Positions 31,867 to 40,953 of a stretch of DNA of 41,053 nt are shown piece after piece. The translations under genes were made by a program, and so were the position numbers. The notes below the pieces were generated by a model. The model saw nothing but the letters and a program-made list of their open reading frames with translations, ran no database searches and was not told where the DNA came from. The stretch is from assembly GCF_016405985.1 (NCBI RefSeq), contig NZ_JAEFCF010000048.1, positions 1 to 41,053 of the forward strand, in the 5' to 3' direction. Source of the stretch: Paracoccus sp. IB05 (GTDB lineage Bacteria > Pseudomonadota > Alphaproteobacteria > Rhodobacterales > Rhodobacteraceae). The stretch's first letter is position 1, and each line of letters begins with the position of its first letter.

Positions 31867-34454
31867 CATCAGACAAAAAGGGAGATCCTCCTGAAACCGG
31901 GTATGAAGTCGGAGATACGTCTGGCAGTTGCGGTAGCGCCCAGGTGGAAGCCCTTTCGGTCGAAGTGCCGGATGCGCTGAGTGCCCAAAACCTCGCCCTC
32001 TGGTGCCGCTACCTGCAAATCGCCGACCCCGCTTCCGCGCGCCAGGATTACCGGCGCGATCCGGAGATGGACGCTTCCGGGTTCCGGCTACGTGATGGCA
32101 GTACACCGACGAACCTCTACGCGTGGATAAAAGAGCAGGTGGAGGAACTGCCTGCTTTGCTTGCAAAGCTCCGCCAGCTTCCTGATTTCATCCGAGATCC
32201 GGCTCTAATATCGCTCCCCGATGAGTTGTTTTTTGAGCTGATCGCCCTTGGGGAGCCGGTCGATCGGATGGTCTCGGGATTCTCCGCCTCGCTTTACTAC
32301 GACCAGCATCACGACATCGCACGTAGCGGTAGCCCGGCAATTGTCCACTATCTTCGCTGGGGCCACCGTGAGGCGATGCGCTTGACTCCCGCTAAGCTCC
32401 GGAACCGGTCCAGACTGGTGCGCCCAGCAGCAACCGATCCGATCCTGCTGATCGCTACCCCTGATCCACTGACGGCGGCAGGTGAGAGCGTGGCGAAGGC
32501 GCTCGCGAGGCAGGCGAGGAAAGTCGGATTGACTCCGGTTTTCTGTATTGGCTCGGCCGATGTAGAAACATTCTCCGACGATACCTCGGACCCTGATCCG
32601 GCGGCAATTCTAAGCGGCGACCTTCCGGTCTGGCAACTACGGGCTCTAGCTGGGCAGTTACCGCAGGAACTTGCGGCGGCGGTCGATCTTTCCGGGGGCG
32701 AGCTGCCGTCGCTGTATTACGAATGTGAGGCAGCGGGGATACCGCTTTTTGCCGCACCGCTCAGCGCCCCCGCAGGTGCAGAGAAGCAAAGGCGTGAGGC
32801 ACTTTTGCTGACATATGCCCACGGCCTGATCTCCCCGGACCAGGAGATTGCACGGGCTTGGCAACTATTCGGCAGAACAGTCGGGATACCGCCAGCCAGT
32901 CTCCATCTGGCACCGGCCTCTGTCTTCATCCCCTCGCCCGAAGGCGACAATGGCGCCCAGGAAGCTGCGGTCCATCGCACACTAACCGTGCGATTCGGGG
33001 CAGAGTGGCGCGCTCGCCCTCTGGTCCTCGCTTCCGGACCTGCATCGGGGGTTGAGGTGTTTCGGGCTCTCGCCCAAACCATGCGGGCTGCCGGATCGGA
33101 AGCGCACTTCCTCTGGATTATACTGCCGGGCCCGCGACCGGATGTGGCAGACGGCCAGGATAGTCGGGATCACGCAGCGATGCCTGCCCGAGCGGGGGAG
33201 ACGCTTGAAATATGGCAGACACCGTCCCTCCTACCGATTCTGGCCGGTGTTTGTAGCCATTACCTGTCTTTTCATCGCAGCACGTCGGATAACACAGCCA
33301 TTCTTCTGGCCGCTCAGGCCGGGGCGCAGGTCGCAATCTGCGGGGAAGCCTCCGAGGCCATGACCCTCGCGCGAGAGGTGGGTCTGAGCGACCGGCTGCG
33401 ATCGCTTCCCGTCATCGATATCCTTGCGCTGTACGATTTCCTGATGGCCGAGAAGGGACGGGACTGGGCCAGCTCAACACCGCTGCCGCCCTTCGGTCCG
33501 GTCTTTGCCAAAGCCGTGCTGAAGGTTGTGAAGGATCATGCGAAAGAGAGAGGTGATCCGGTCCGTATCGCGCGTTTTCATCCGGTTATCTACGATCAGG
33601 CGCGGTTACTACCGGCCAGGCGGCGTAATTCCTGGTTATCAATTGAGGATTGTCGCGCGGAAATCGCCCGGTCAAATAACTGGCTGCATCGGATGCTGAA
33701 GGTCCCACCGCCCGAGCAGACCCGCATCCTCCATGGCAGCGCCCCGTACGCCCTGCATCACCACGTGTTCTACCCGGGTGAGATCACCGGAACAGTTCGC
33801 CAGCATCTGGCCACCTATCGCAATGCGCGCCGGGTGGTTTTCACTGTTCCGTCCGCCGCCAGTGCGGCGCGCTTGCGCGAGGCGCTTCGGGGTCTGATGG
33901 ATACCCCCGAGATCGTTGTGACGGCAAATCTCGGCCGTGACGTCCTTCCCTTCCTGCGCCTTCTCTATGATGATTTCGTGGCCGCGCCGGCGTTATGGTG
34001 GGGTCATGTTCATCAGAAGCGCTCTGCTCATCTGTCCAAGGGTCTGCAATGGCGCGACCATCTGTTGACGACCCTACTGTCACCACCCTCCCGCGAGGAA
34101 GCCATACCTTCCGTGGGCATTGATCTCTCGGATACGGATCTCGGAGTGATTTCGCCATTTTGCAATGTAGGTAAAATCTGGGGGCCCTCTGCGCGACATT
34201 TACCGTTGGTCGAGGGCGCCTTCACGCAACCGCTCCCCGATGAGCCGATGCTTTTTCCCGCCGGCAATATGTTCTTCTGTCGTGGTGCGGTTGCGAAGGC
34301 CATGCTGGATCTCTTTGGCAATGACTACCCCTGGCCAGAAGAGCCGTTGGCACTCGATGGAACAGAGTATCATCTGATCGAGCGGTTGTGGCCGGCAGTG
34401 GCGGCAAAATGTGGCTATAAATCTATATTTCTTGACTTCTTTAACCTGCAATAA
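31863..34454 (+). CDS. Large glycan biosynthesis protein with C-terminal RgpF-like domain
   Basis: An 863-residue protein starting with GTG at 31863. Residues about 138-175 carry one copy of a short repeat (FSASLYYDQHHDIARSGSP followed by AIVHYLRWGHREAMRLTP), also found four times in the GT4 enzyme at 36401-38026. Residues about 190-560 look like a GT-B glycosyltransferase core (ILLIATPDPL, RPLVLASGPASGVEVFRAL, SHYLSFHRSTSDNTAILLAAQAGAQVAICG), but without a clear E-x7-E. Residues about 625-863 match rhamnan synthesis protein F (YALHHHVFYPGEI, ANLGRDVLPFL, GHVHQKRSAHLSKG, FPAGNMFFCRGAV). It likely extends or modifies a rhamnose-type polysaccharide. It is the last gene of the overlapping operon. 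Confidence 0.8.
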   Translation: MTSDKKGDPPETGYEVGDTSGSCGSAQVEALSVEVPDALSAQNLALWCRYLQIADPASARQDYRRDPEMDASGFRLRDGSTPTNLYAWIKEQVEELPALLAKLRQLPDFIRDPALISLPDELFFELIALGEPVDRMVSGFSASLYYDQHHDIARSGSPAIVHYLRWGHREAMRLTPAKLRNRSRLVRPAATDPILLIATPDPLTAAGESVAKALARQARKVGLTPVFCIGSADVETFSDDTSDPDPAAILSGDLPVWQLRALAGQLPQELAAAVDLSGGELPSLYYECEAAGIPLFAAPLSAPAGAEKQRREALLLTYAHGLISPDQEIARAWQLFGRTVGIPPASLHLAPASVFIPSPEGDNGAQEAAVHRTLTVRFGAEWRARPLVLASGPASGVEVFRALAQTMRAAGSEAHFLWIILPGPRPDVADGQDSRDHAAMPARAGETLEIWQTPSLLPILAGVCSHYLSFHRSTSDNTAILLAAQAGAQVAICGEASEAMTLAREVGLSDRLRSLPVIDILALYDFLMAEKGRDWASSTPLPPFGPVFAKAVLKVVKDHAKERGDPVRIARFHPVIYDQARLLPARRRNSWLSIEDCRAEIARSNNWLHRMLKVPPPEQTRILHGSAPYALHHHVFYPGEITGTVRQHLATYRNARRVVFTVPSAASAARLREALRGLMDTPEIVVTANLGRDVLPFLRLLYDDFVAAPALWWGHVHQKRSAHLSKGLQWRDHLLTTLLSPPSREEAIPSVGIDLSDTDLGVISPFCNVGKIWGPSARHLPLVEGAFTQPLPDEPMLFPAGNMFFCRGAVAKAMLDLFGNDYPWPEEPLALDGTEYHLIERLWPAVAAKCGYKSIFLDFFNLQ

Positions 34455-34603
34455 TCCAGCACATGTCAGATGGTATTTTGTGCAATTTCGACCCAGGACA
34501 GACAGCCCGATCTCCCGTGCTGCACAAACCTTCTTACGGCCAGGCTGCGGCAATCTCCCACGCATCACCTCTTATCGCGAGGCGCTTGCGAGCGGAGCCT
34601 TCA

Positions 34604-35740
34604 ATGACTGATCTGCCGCCTGTTGTGTTCGGAGCGCCGATGCTGCCCGATCCCGCCCGTTTCGCCAGCCTGACCGCCGAGGCGCTGGATGCGGGCTGGC
34701 TGACCAATAGCGGTGTGTTGCATATGCGGCTGGAACGCGCGCTGAGTGCGTGGCAGCACGGGGGGGATACGGTCTCGCTGACCTCATCGGGAACGATGGC
34801 GCTGACACTTGCGCTGATGCTGGGCGAGCTGCCGGCAGGAGCCGAGGTCATCACCACCCCGCTCACATTTGCCGCGACCGCGCAGGCGATTGCAGCGCTC
34901 AGGCTGGTGCCGGTCTTTGCCGATGTCGATCCAGACCGGCTGACGCTCTGCCCGCGCGCGGTTGAGGCGGCGATCACGCCGCGCACGGCGGCCATTCTGC
35001 CGGTGCATTTCCTGGGGATACCCTGCGATGTCGTGGCGCTGGAAGCCCTGGCGCGGCGGCATGGCCTCTGGCTGGTCTATGATGCCGCCCATGCCTTCGG
35101 GGCCGAGATTGACGGCATGCCGATTGGTCATTTCGGCGATGCCTCGGCCTTTTCCCTGCATGCGACCAAATTGCTGCATACGGCTGAGGGCGGGTTTGTC
35201 GTCACGTGCGGCAATCAGGCGGCGGCGCTGCGCCGGTTGCGCAATTTCGGGCTGGAACAGGGGCGGGCGACCGGGCCGGGTCTCAATGGCAAACTTTCGG
35301 AACTGCATGCCGCCATGGGGCTGGCGCTCTTGCCCGATCTGCCGGCAGAGCAGACCGCGCGCCGGGCGTTGCGCCAGGCCTATGACAGTGCATTCTCCGG
35401 CTTGCCGGGGCTGCGGCTGCATCGGGCAGGGGGCGAAAGCCCCGGCTATTACGCGCTGCGTCTTGCGCCGGATCTGCGCGCGCGGCTTGTGCTGGCCCTC
35501 GCCGAGGGGCGCATCTTCGCGCGAGATCACTTTCCGCTGCTTTGCGGCCCTGGCACATACTGGGACGGTGCCGGTATCGTAACCGCCTCCGGCACGCCCC
35601 CGGTGGCGCCGGAGGCAGCGCCTGAACTCCTCTGCCTGCCCTTTCATGGCCGTATTACTGCGCCACAGCTGACCCGGATCACCGCAATCGTTGCGGCGGT
35701 GCTTGATCACAGCGACCCCAAACCGGAGCAGGCCGAATGA
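34604..35740 (+). CDS. DegT/DnrJ/EryC1/StrS-family sugar aminotransferase
   Basis: A 378-residue PLP-dependent aminotransferase of fold type I. SLTSSGTMALTLALMLGELPAG is the phosphate-binding region. VITTPLTFAATAQAI and VFADVDPDRLTL are typical; LVYDAAHAFGAEIDG carries the PLP-pyridine Asp, and FSLHATKLLHTAEGG the Schiff-base lysine. The ATG at 34604 has GGAG eight bases before it and fits the family N-terminus (PVVFGAPMLPD), so an upstream in-frame start at 34463 is not used. Such enzymes aminate keto-sugar nucleotides. Its stop overlaps the next start (ATGA), and the product may be acylated by that neighbour. Confidence 0.9.
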   Translation: MTDLPPVVFGAPMLPDPARFASLTAEALDAGWLTNSGVLHMRLERALSAWQHGGDTVSLTSSGTMALTLALMLGELPAGAEVITTPLTFAATAQAIAALRLVPVFADVDPDRLTLCPRAVEAAITPRTAAILPVHFLGIPCDVVALEALARRHGLWLVYDAAHAFGAEIDGMPIGHFGDASAFSLHATKLLHTAEGGFVVTCGNQAAALRRLRNFGLEQGRATGPGLNGKLSELHAAMGLALLPDLPAEQTARRALRQAYDSAFSGLPGLRLHRAGGESPGYYALRLAPDLRARLVLALAEGRIFARDHFPLLCGPGTYWDGAGIVTASGTPPVAPEAAPELLCLPFHGRITAPQLTRITAIVAAVLDHSDPKPEQAE

Positions 35741-36450
35741 AATCCACCAGTGATTTCGACGAGATCACCGTCTTCGGTGCACGCGGGCATAGTCTGATGA
35801 TCCTGCGCGGGCTTGAGGAATACTGGCGGGGCCGCGTCCGTGTCCGGGCGCTGATTGATGATATCGAGAACGGGTTCGTGCATTCCGGCCTTGGTGTGCC
35901 GGTGATCTCTTCGGCTGTGCGGCTGCGTGACCACGCAGCCCTGCCTGTGCTGCTGACGGTCTCGAACCCCGGATTGCGGCGCCGGGTGGCCGGGGGGCTG
36001 CGCGAGGAAGGTGCAACTCTTGCCACCGCCTGCTGTCCCGATCTGCCGCATGTAGATCCGGATGTGCAATTCGGCCCCGGTTCGATCACAATGCCCTGGA
36101 CCCGGATCGGGCCGGCGGTGCGGATCGGCGCCTGTGCGATGATCCTGTCCTCCAGCATCGGCCATGATGTGGAGATCGGCGATTTCTCAACGCTGGCGAT
36201 CGAATCCGCCCTGGCCGGGCATGTGAAGATCGGCGAAAGCGTGAATATCGCTCCGAGGGGGGCGGTCATGAATGGCAGCCGCCGCCGGGTGATGGAGATC
36301 GGCGACGGGGCAGAGATCGGCGGCGGCGCGGTGGTGATCGGCAAGGTCGCGGCCGGGGCGCGCATGATCGGCAATCCGGCCATGCCGATCCGCGACTGGG
36401 TCAGGCTTCGCCGTCTGCTGCGGGGTGAAACCGGCTCAGAAGCGCTGTGA
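35737..36450 (+). CDS. NeuD/PglD-like sugar O/N-acyltransferase
   Basis: A 237-residue protein. Residues 8-45 form the small N-terminal Rossmann-like domain (ITVFGARGHSLMILRGL, VRALIDD) seen in NeuD and PglD. From about residue 105 comes a left-handed beta-helix of hexapeptide repeats (FGPGSITMPWTRIGPAVRIGA, SSSIGHDVEIGDFSTLAIES, IGDGAEIGGGAVVIGKVAAGA) with the catalytic-type His in SIGHDVEIGDF. It ends with NPAMPI. It would acetylate the amino sugar made by the overlapping aminotransferase gene, using acetyl-CoA, or modify the glycan itself. Its last 50 bases overlap the 3' end of the convergent glycosyltransferase gene. Confidence 0.87.
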   Translation: MKSTSDFDEITVFGARGHSLMILRGLEEYWRGRVRVRALIDDIENGFVHSGLGVPVISSAVRLRDHAALPVLLTVSNPGLRRRVAGGLREEGATLATACCPDLPHVDPDVQFGPGSITMPWTRIGPAVRIGACAMILSSSIGHDVEIGDFSTLAIESALAGHVKIGESVNIAPRGAVMNGSRRRVMEIGDGAEIGGGAVVIGKVAAGARMIGNPAMPIRDWVRLRRLLRGETGSEAL

Positions 36451-38026
36451 CATAGGGCCCGAACCCGGTCTCCCGTCGGATCAGCCGGCGCAGATCGCGC
36501 CGGGACCCGGCGGTGACGGAATTGGCGGCGGCAACCGCTGCCGCGACAAATCCGGCCTCATCCTCCGGGGGCAGAAAACGCCCGACGCCCTCCGTCATCC
36601 TGATCAGGCCGATCAGGCCGATATCGGCGGCATAGCCGACAAAGGGCGTGCCAACCGCTGCGGCATGGATCGCGGTGGTCGGTCCCGGATCCTGGCGCGA
36701 GGTCAGCAGATAGACGTCAGCGACGCGATACCAGCCGAGGCAATCCTCGACAAATCCGGGCAGGGTCAGGGGCAGCCCCCCGGCCAGGGCGGCATTCGCG
36801 AGATCCCTGGCCCAGGCGTCCAGCGCCCCCAGCCAGACAAAGCGCGCGCCGGGCTGCGCCGCCCGGATACGCCGGGCCGCGTCGAGAAAGAGATCAAAGC
36901 CTTTGCGCCGGTCGGCATGGCCGGCGCCGATAAAGACCGGCCCGTCCTGCCGCTGCCGCCAGAGACGCGCGCGCCGGAATGAGGCCAGCGGCGTCGGGGG
37001 CGGAATGATCCCTGGGCGCAGTTCCCCGACAGGGGGGGCCCCCGCCGGCGGCCCTGCCTTGCCCCGTGAGGTCCCCTGCGAGATGAGCGGTGAAATGCCC
37101 CGTGAAATCTGCGGCATCGAGGCAATCAGCCGCGCGCCCGCCGCTTGCGCCAGACGAAGATCCGGCATCAGGCCCTGGTCCCGGATGTAATCGGGCATCT
37201 CATGCAGCAGCACCAGACAGTCGAGACCTGCCTGCGCCAGAGGCAACGCCAGCGCGGCGGCGGCACTGGTATTGATCAGCGCAGCCGTGCCCTGTGGCAG
37301 AGCAGAGGCCAGCCCGGTTGCATCCCATCCCTCTGCCAGGATGAAAACGGGGCCAAGCGCGCGAAACCTGTCGAGCAAAGGCCCGGCATTGCCCATAAGG
37401 AAAACCGGATCATAGCCCCGTGCGCCAAGGGCGCGCGCCAGATCGAGCGTCAGGATCGGCACCCCGGCCTTTTGCGCGTCATGGCAGACCAGCACGAAGG
37501 GGCGTGGCCGTCCGGTCATCGCAGCCCCCATCGCTTCGCGTGACATTGCCGCATCGACAGGTGTTGGCCGCGGCAGAAATCCTAGCGCAGAGCCTTCGGT
37601 GATATAGTGACGAAACGGGTGGCTTTGGCCGAGCGCGAGGTAACACCGGCGATAGAAACCGGCATCGAACCCTTTGGAAGGCGAGCGCCCCTCGGCATCG
37701 CCATGCAGTATGAAATGCAAGACCGCACTTGGTCCGAAGCCGAGCAGGTCTGGATAGGCGCCAAGGTAGTCGTCTGCATCTATCAAAGGGTGCGGTTGAC
37801 GCTTATCACCTTTGGCGGTCCGAACCAGGTAATCTTCTAAAGCTGTGGCGCCATTCGTACCCCAGTCCCGATAGCGATCCTTGTAGAACCGGGTTGAAAA
37901 GTAGGGAGAAGGGTCCAGTCCAAGAGCATCGCCGTCATTTTGGAAATGCTTCCATGCCCCACTCTTGCTCAGGACATGACCGCATTGACGGCAATAGTGT
38001 TCAGTGTCGAAGAATTCCTGTCTCAT
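36401..38026 (-). CDS. GT4 glycosyltransferase with four N-terminal repeats
   Basis: A 541-residue protein starting at ATG 38026 (MRQEFFDTEHY); a GTG at 38071 would add 15 residues. Residues about 6-155 are four repeats of about 38 residues (FDTEHYCRQCGHVLS to GLDPSP; FSTRFYKDRYRDWG to RQPHP; IDADDYLGAYPDL to AEGRSP; FDAGFYRRCYLAL to GFLPRP). From about 175 comes a GT-B fold: FVLVCHDAQKAGVPILTLDLARAL, ALINTSAAAALALPLAQAG, and GAGHADRRKGFDLFLDAARR. The donor site YRVADVYLLTSRQDPGPTTAIHAAAVGTPFVGY lacks the usual first and second glutamates of E-x7-E. A proline/glycine-rich insert sits at about 315-345. It points toward the other glycan genes but on the opposite strand. Confidence 0.85.
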   Translation of the reverse strand: MRQEFFDTEHYCRQCGHVLSKSGAWKHFQNDGDALGLDPSPYFSTRFYKDRYRDWGTNGATALEDYLVRTAKGDKRQPHPLIDADDYLGAYPDLLGFGPSAVLHFILHGDAEGRSPSKGFDAGFYRRCYLALGQSHPFRHYITEGSALGFLPRPTPVDAAMSREAMGAAMTGRPRPFVLVCHDAQKAGVPILTLDLARALGARGYDPVFLMGNAGPLLDRFRALGPVFILAEGWDATGLASALPQGTAALINTSAAAALALPLAQAGLDCLVLLHEMPDYIRDQGLMPDLRLAQAAGARLIASMPQISRGISPLISQGTSRGKAGPPAGAPPVGELRPGIIPPPTPLASFRRARLWRQRQDGPVFIGAGHADRRKGFDLFLDAARRIRAAQPGARFVWLGALDAWARDLANAALAGGLPLTLPGFVEDCLGWYRVADVYLLTSRQDPGPTTAIHAAAVGTPFVGYAADIGLIGLIRMTEGVGRFLPPEDEAGFVAAAVAAANSVTAGSRRDLRRLIRRETGFGPYVTALLSRFHPAADGEA

Positions 38027-38747
38027 GACCCGTTTCGTGGCGGTTTGTCTGAAAGAAGGGAAGAAGATCACTGGGGTGTGACAGACTGTCGTGATGGTTT
38101 AGCCATACATGTTGCCTAAGCCGCTTCTCTGCTGGGGGCAGTCAGATGCTCACACAACCGAGGCCGATTCCACCACTTGACCTTGGCGCCGTTGCGTTGC
38201 GGAAGCAATGGGCGAGCTGCGGGTGTTTTGGTTCAGCGAAGATGAGCGCCCGGACCTATACGCTTTGGGGCATGGACCACCGTTGCAATGTTTAGCACTG
38301 ACACAGCACAACACGGGTGGCCGTGGTAGTGACGTGGGAAGGGTTGGATGACTTCTGCTCCCCGGCGTCGAAATACGCCATAGTTACGTCAACCACTCGT
38401 TCCGGCAGTTCGTCAACGCGGTCTGGCGCCGGTGCTGTCGATCCCGATGCCGATCCACATCGAATTGATCGGAGGGCAAGGACACGAACAGGCGGATCTT
38501 TATAGACTTGGCCCCGCTACGGGACCTGCATGTGGCGATCAATGGGCTGCCAGTCGCGGATGACCTGCGGACTGTCTCGGCCATGTGCATGCCACCTCTT
38601 TTTCGAAATGATTACCGACACTGGACAAATTCACCCTTTTTGCAATGGTGGCTATACGTTTGGCTAGCGCTACGTAGGAGGTTTTGGTCGACTGTCGGTG
38701 TGCCACAGTGCCAGCGTGGCATATTAACTCTTTCCGGATATTGATCC
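38027..38747. other. Gene-free decayed interval with IS5-type fragment
   Basis: No intact gene. On the plus strand at about 38441-38530 the translation IPMPIHIELIGGQGHEQADL resembles the central segment of IS5-family transposases (DALGNPIxIxLTGGQAHD), so a piece of an insertion sequence lies here. The rest shows broken coding potential on both strands. The promoters of the two divergent genes at its ends must lie inside, but none stands out. Confidence 0.4.
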
Positions 38748-40067
38748 TTGTCGCCAAATCTCAATCCAACCGAAGTTCACCAGCGCCTCTGGACCTCTGC
38801 CTGCATGATTGCCGCAGAGCTGGAAGAGCGCGTTGAGACCCGCGTTCAGCCTACGGTCGCACAGGAAACCCGATTCAATGGCGGTGTCGCGCCTCAGGTT
38901 GCCAATCATTACGCCGGGATACTGACGTCAAGCGAGTTGCCAGAGAATGCCCGGATCCTGGATCTGGGTTGCGGTTTCGGGCGGATTGCGATGGCGTTGG
39001 CGCGGCGGTTGGGGCCGGATGTCGCTTATACCGGCCTTGATCCCAATGCCGATGGTATCGCCTGGGCGCAGCAGAACATCACGCCGCACTATCCGAATTT
39101 CCGCTTCCGGCGGATTGACGTCAAAAGTAAGCCTTACAATCCCGATGGTACCGAAGACGGAGCCAGGTTCCGCTTTCCTTTTGACGATGCCAGTCTGGAT
39201 CTGGTCTTCATGATCTCGGTTCTGACCCATGTTGATCTGCCCACGGTCGAGACCTATTTGCGCGAGACGGCGCGGGTACTGACGCCCTCGGGGCGCCTGG
39301 TGACCACGATCTTCCTGCTTGATACCGATGTCGATCAGCTCCTGGCCGCTGGCAGGGGGCATTTCGCCCTGAAGTATCAGAATGGCGAAAGCCGGGTCGA
39401 AAACCCGGTCAATCCGGAACTGGTCATCGCCCATCCGCGCCATCGGGTTTTGGAGATCATGGATCAGGCAGGCTTTGCAAAAACCGTGGCGGTAAACGGC
39501 CACTGGAGTGGTCGCCCCTCGGCGCAGCCCATGGATTTTCAGGATCTGTTGATCGCAGGACATGATCCAGAGACCATCATAGCGCCAGACGGTCACTCTT
39601 TGCTACCGGCCGAGGCGATGACAACAGAACAGGTGGCCACCTATGCGCGGATCATCGCACTGACCGGCGGAGATGAGGCGCGGTTCTCTCAGTTCATCAG
39701 ATGGTCTAACGCTTTGGCGCTGAATGCGTTCTGGTGGCAGTGTGACGGCTTCCGTCTGTGCCTGCAGGAAGCCTATCCAAGATCGACCGGCTTGAGTTTT
39801 GAGGCCCTGCACAGGCTTGGATTAGAGAAGATTCGCCCGAACAGGTGCTCCGCACGCACCGCCTTTCACCCCCTAGATGACGCCGCCATGATCGCCCTGC
39901 TAATCCGCGCAGGGCGAATCTCAAGCCGGAACATCCTTTTTGATGCATTTGTCGAAGCAGCCGTAAATGGGCTACGGGTACTGGACGCGATCAACGTCGG
40001 GATCGCACCCGTGCTGAACGACGCCGACGGGGGGGAGACTGCTGTTGAAATACCCGCCTGGGCCTGA
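38748..40067 (+). CDS. Class I SAM-dependent methyltransferase with extra C-terminal domain
   Basis: A 439-residue protein. It starts with TTG at 38748 or with ATG at 38805 (MIAAELEERV). The SAM-binding Rossmann domain runs from about residue 65 to 215: motif I is ARILDLGCGFGRIAMALARRL, motif II TGLDPNADGIAW, followed by FDDASLDLVFMISVLTHVD and LRETARVLTPSGRLVTTIFLL. Residues about 285-439 (MTTEQVATYARIIALTGGDEAR onward) are a second region that I do not recognise. The gene lies beside the glycan genes and may O-methylate a sugar or lipid carrier. No co-directional neighbour overlaps it. Confidence 0.85.
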   Translation: MSPNLNPTEVHQRLWTSACMIAAELEERVETRVQPTVAQETRFNGGVAPQVANHYAGILTSSELPENARILDLGCGFGRIAMALARRLGPDVAYTGLDPNADGIAWAQQNITPHYPNFRFRRIDVKSKPYNPDGTEDGARFRFPFDDASLDLVFMISVLTHVDLPTVETYLRETARVLTPSGRLVTTIFLLDTDVDQLLAAGRGHFALKYQNGESRVENPVNPELVIAHPRHRVLEIMDQAGFAKTVAVNGHWSGRPSAQPMDFQDLLIAGHDPETIIAPDGHSLLPAEAMTTEQVATYARIIALTGGDEARFSQFIRWSNALALNAFWWQCDGFRLCLQEAYPRSTGLSFEALHRLGLEKIRPNRCSARTAFHPLDDAAMIALLIRAGRISSRNILFDAFVEAAVNGLRVLDAINVGIAPVLNDADGGETAVEIPAWA

Positions 40068-40950
40068 CCAGGCACTCTGGTTTGCGGGTGCCGGCGCCCG
40101 CTAAGGAACAATACCCGGAGTGGTCAAATAGAACAGGGTGTACTGGCAATCGGCCCAGCGAGTCAGCCTGCTGCACCACGGACTGCTCTCTGCCGGTCAT
40201 AATTGAAGTGTCTATGATCTCGCTGCGGTCCGCTTGAACGGCTGCTCCTACAAGTTTCTCCGTCAGCCACGCCGCACCGCCGTTCGACAGTTTTCGCCCA
40301 ATTTGGGTGCGAGCAAGCACCGGAAATTGCGATCAGTGGCGGTGCAGTCGCCCGCGTTGCTGCCAAAATACGGCGCGATCAGGATGGCGGGAGGGTTGCC
40401 GGTCCCAATTGAGGTGCCGCCCTGTCCGTCCCGCGCAATCACCTTGACACCGCGACCCCGTAGGCTGAGGGTGCGGACCATGGCGTCCTGCATCCCGAGC
40501 GCTATGCCCGATCACCAGAGCGATCTAACTCTTGTCAGACTCCATGATGGATGTGAAAGAGCCCGGCCGGATGGCTGGTGTGGGTCGAATCGAGTGTTGT
40601 GGTATTGTTTAGGGGTCGTCGGCCCTCGCTTGCTTACCTCGACATCCCTAATGGTCCCGAACTTGCGCAGCGCGCGACGACGGTACGTATGGGGCAGGCG
40701 CAGCGATCCGGTTGCGCCCGCTGATTATCGTTTTGGGCTTGCCTACAGCTCTACTATCGCCCTGACACCTCGCGGGCCAAGGTAGGACAGGGCGGACGAT
40801 GCTGCTGCAATGCCACATAATCCGGATGAAACTTCCTTAGACCAGCCAGCCCCATCGAAGTATCATTGAGTCTTTCTGTCCGCTGCCCAAGTCCTAACAG
40901 CGGCAAGGCTTAGCCCCGCCCGCCAGAGCGAAGGTGAAATTTTACGGCCT
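40068..40950. other. Gene-free decayed interval
   Basis: No gene can be supported. A minus-strand stretch at about 40300-40470 (RGVKVIARDGQGGTSIG then PPAILIAPYFGSNAGD) looks like it was once coding but is not recognised and breaks off. A longer plus-strand frame over the same bases has no family features. Probably the worn remains of an inserted gene. Confidence 0.35.
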
Positions 40951-40953
40951 CAG

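Noticed and set aside
40234-40785. Plus-strand frame of 183 codons near the right edge
   Set aside because: No family features, no ribosome binding site, Arg/Ser-rich composition; it lies in decayed DNA.
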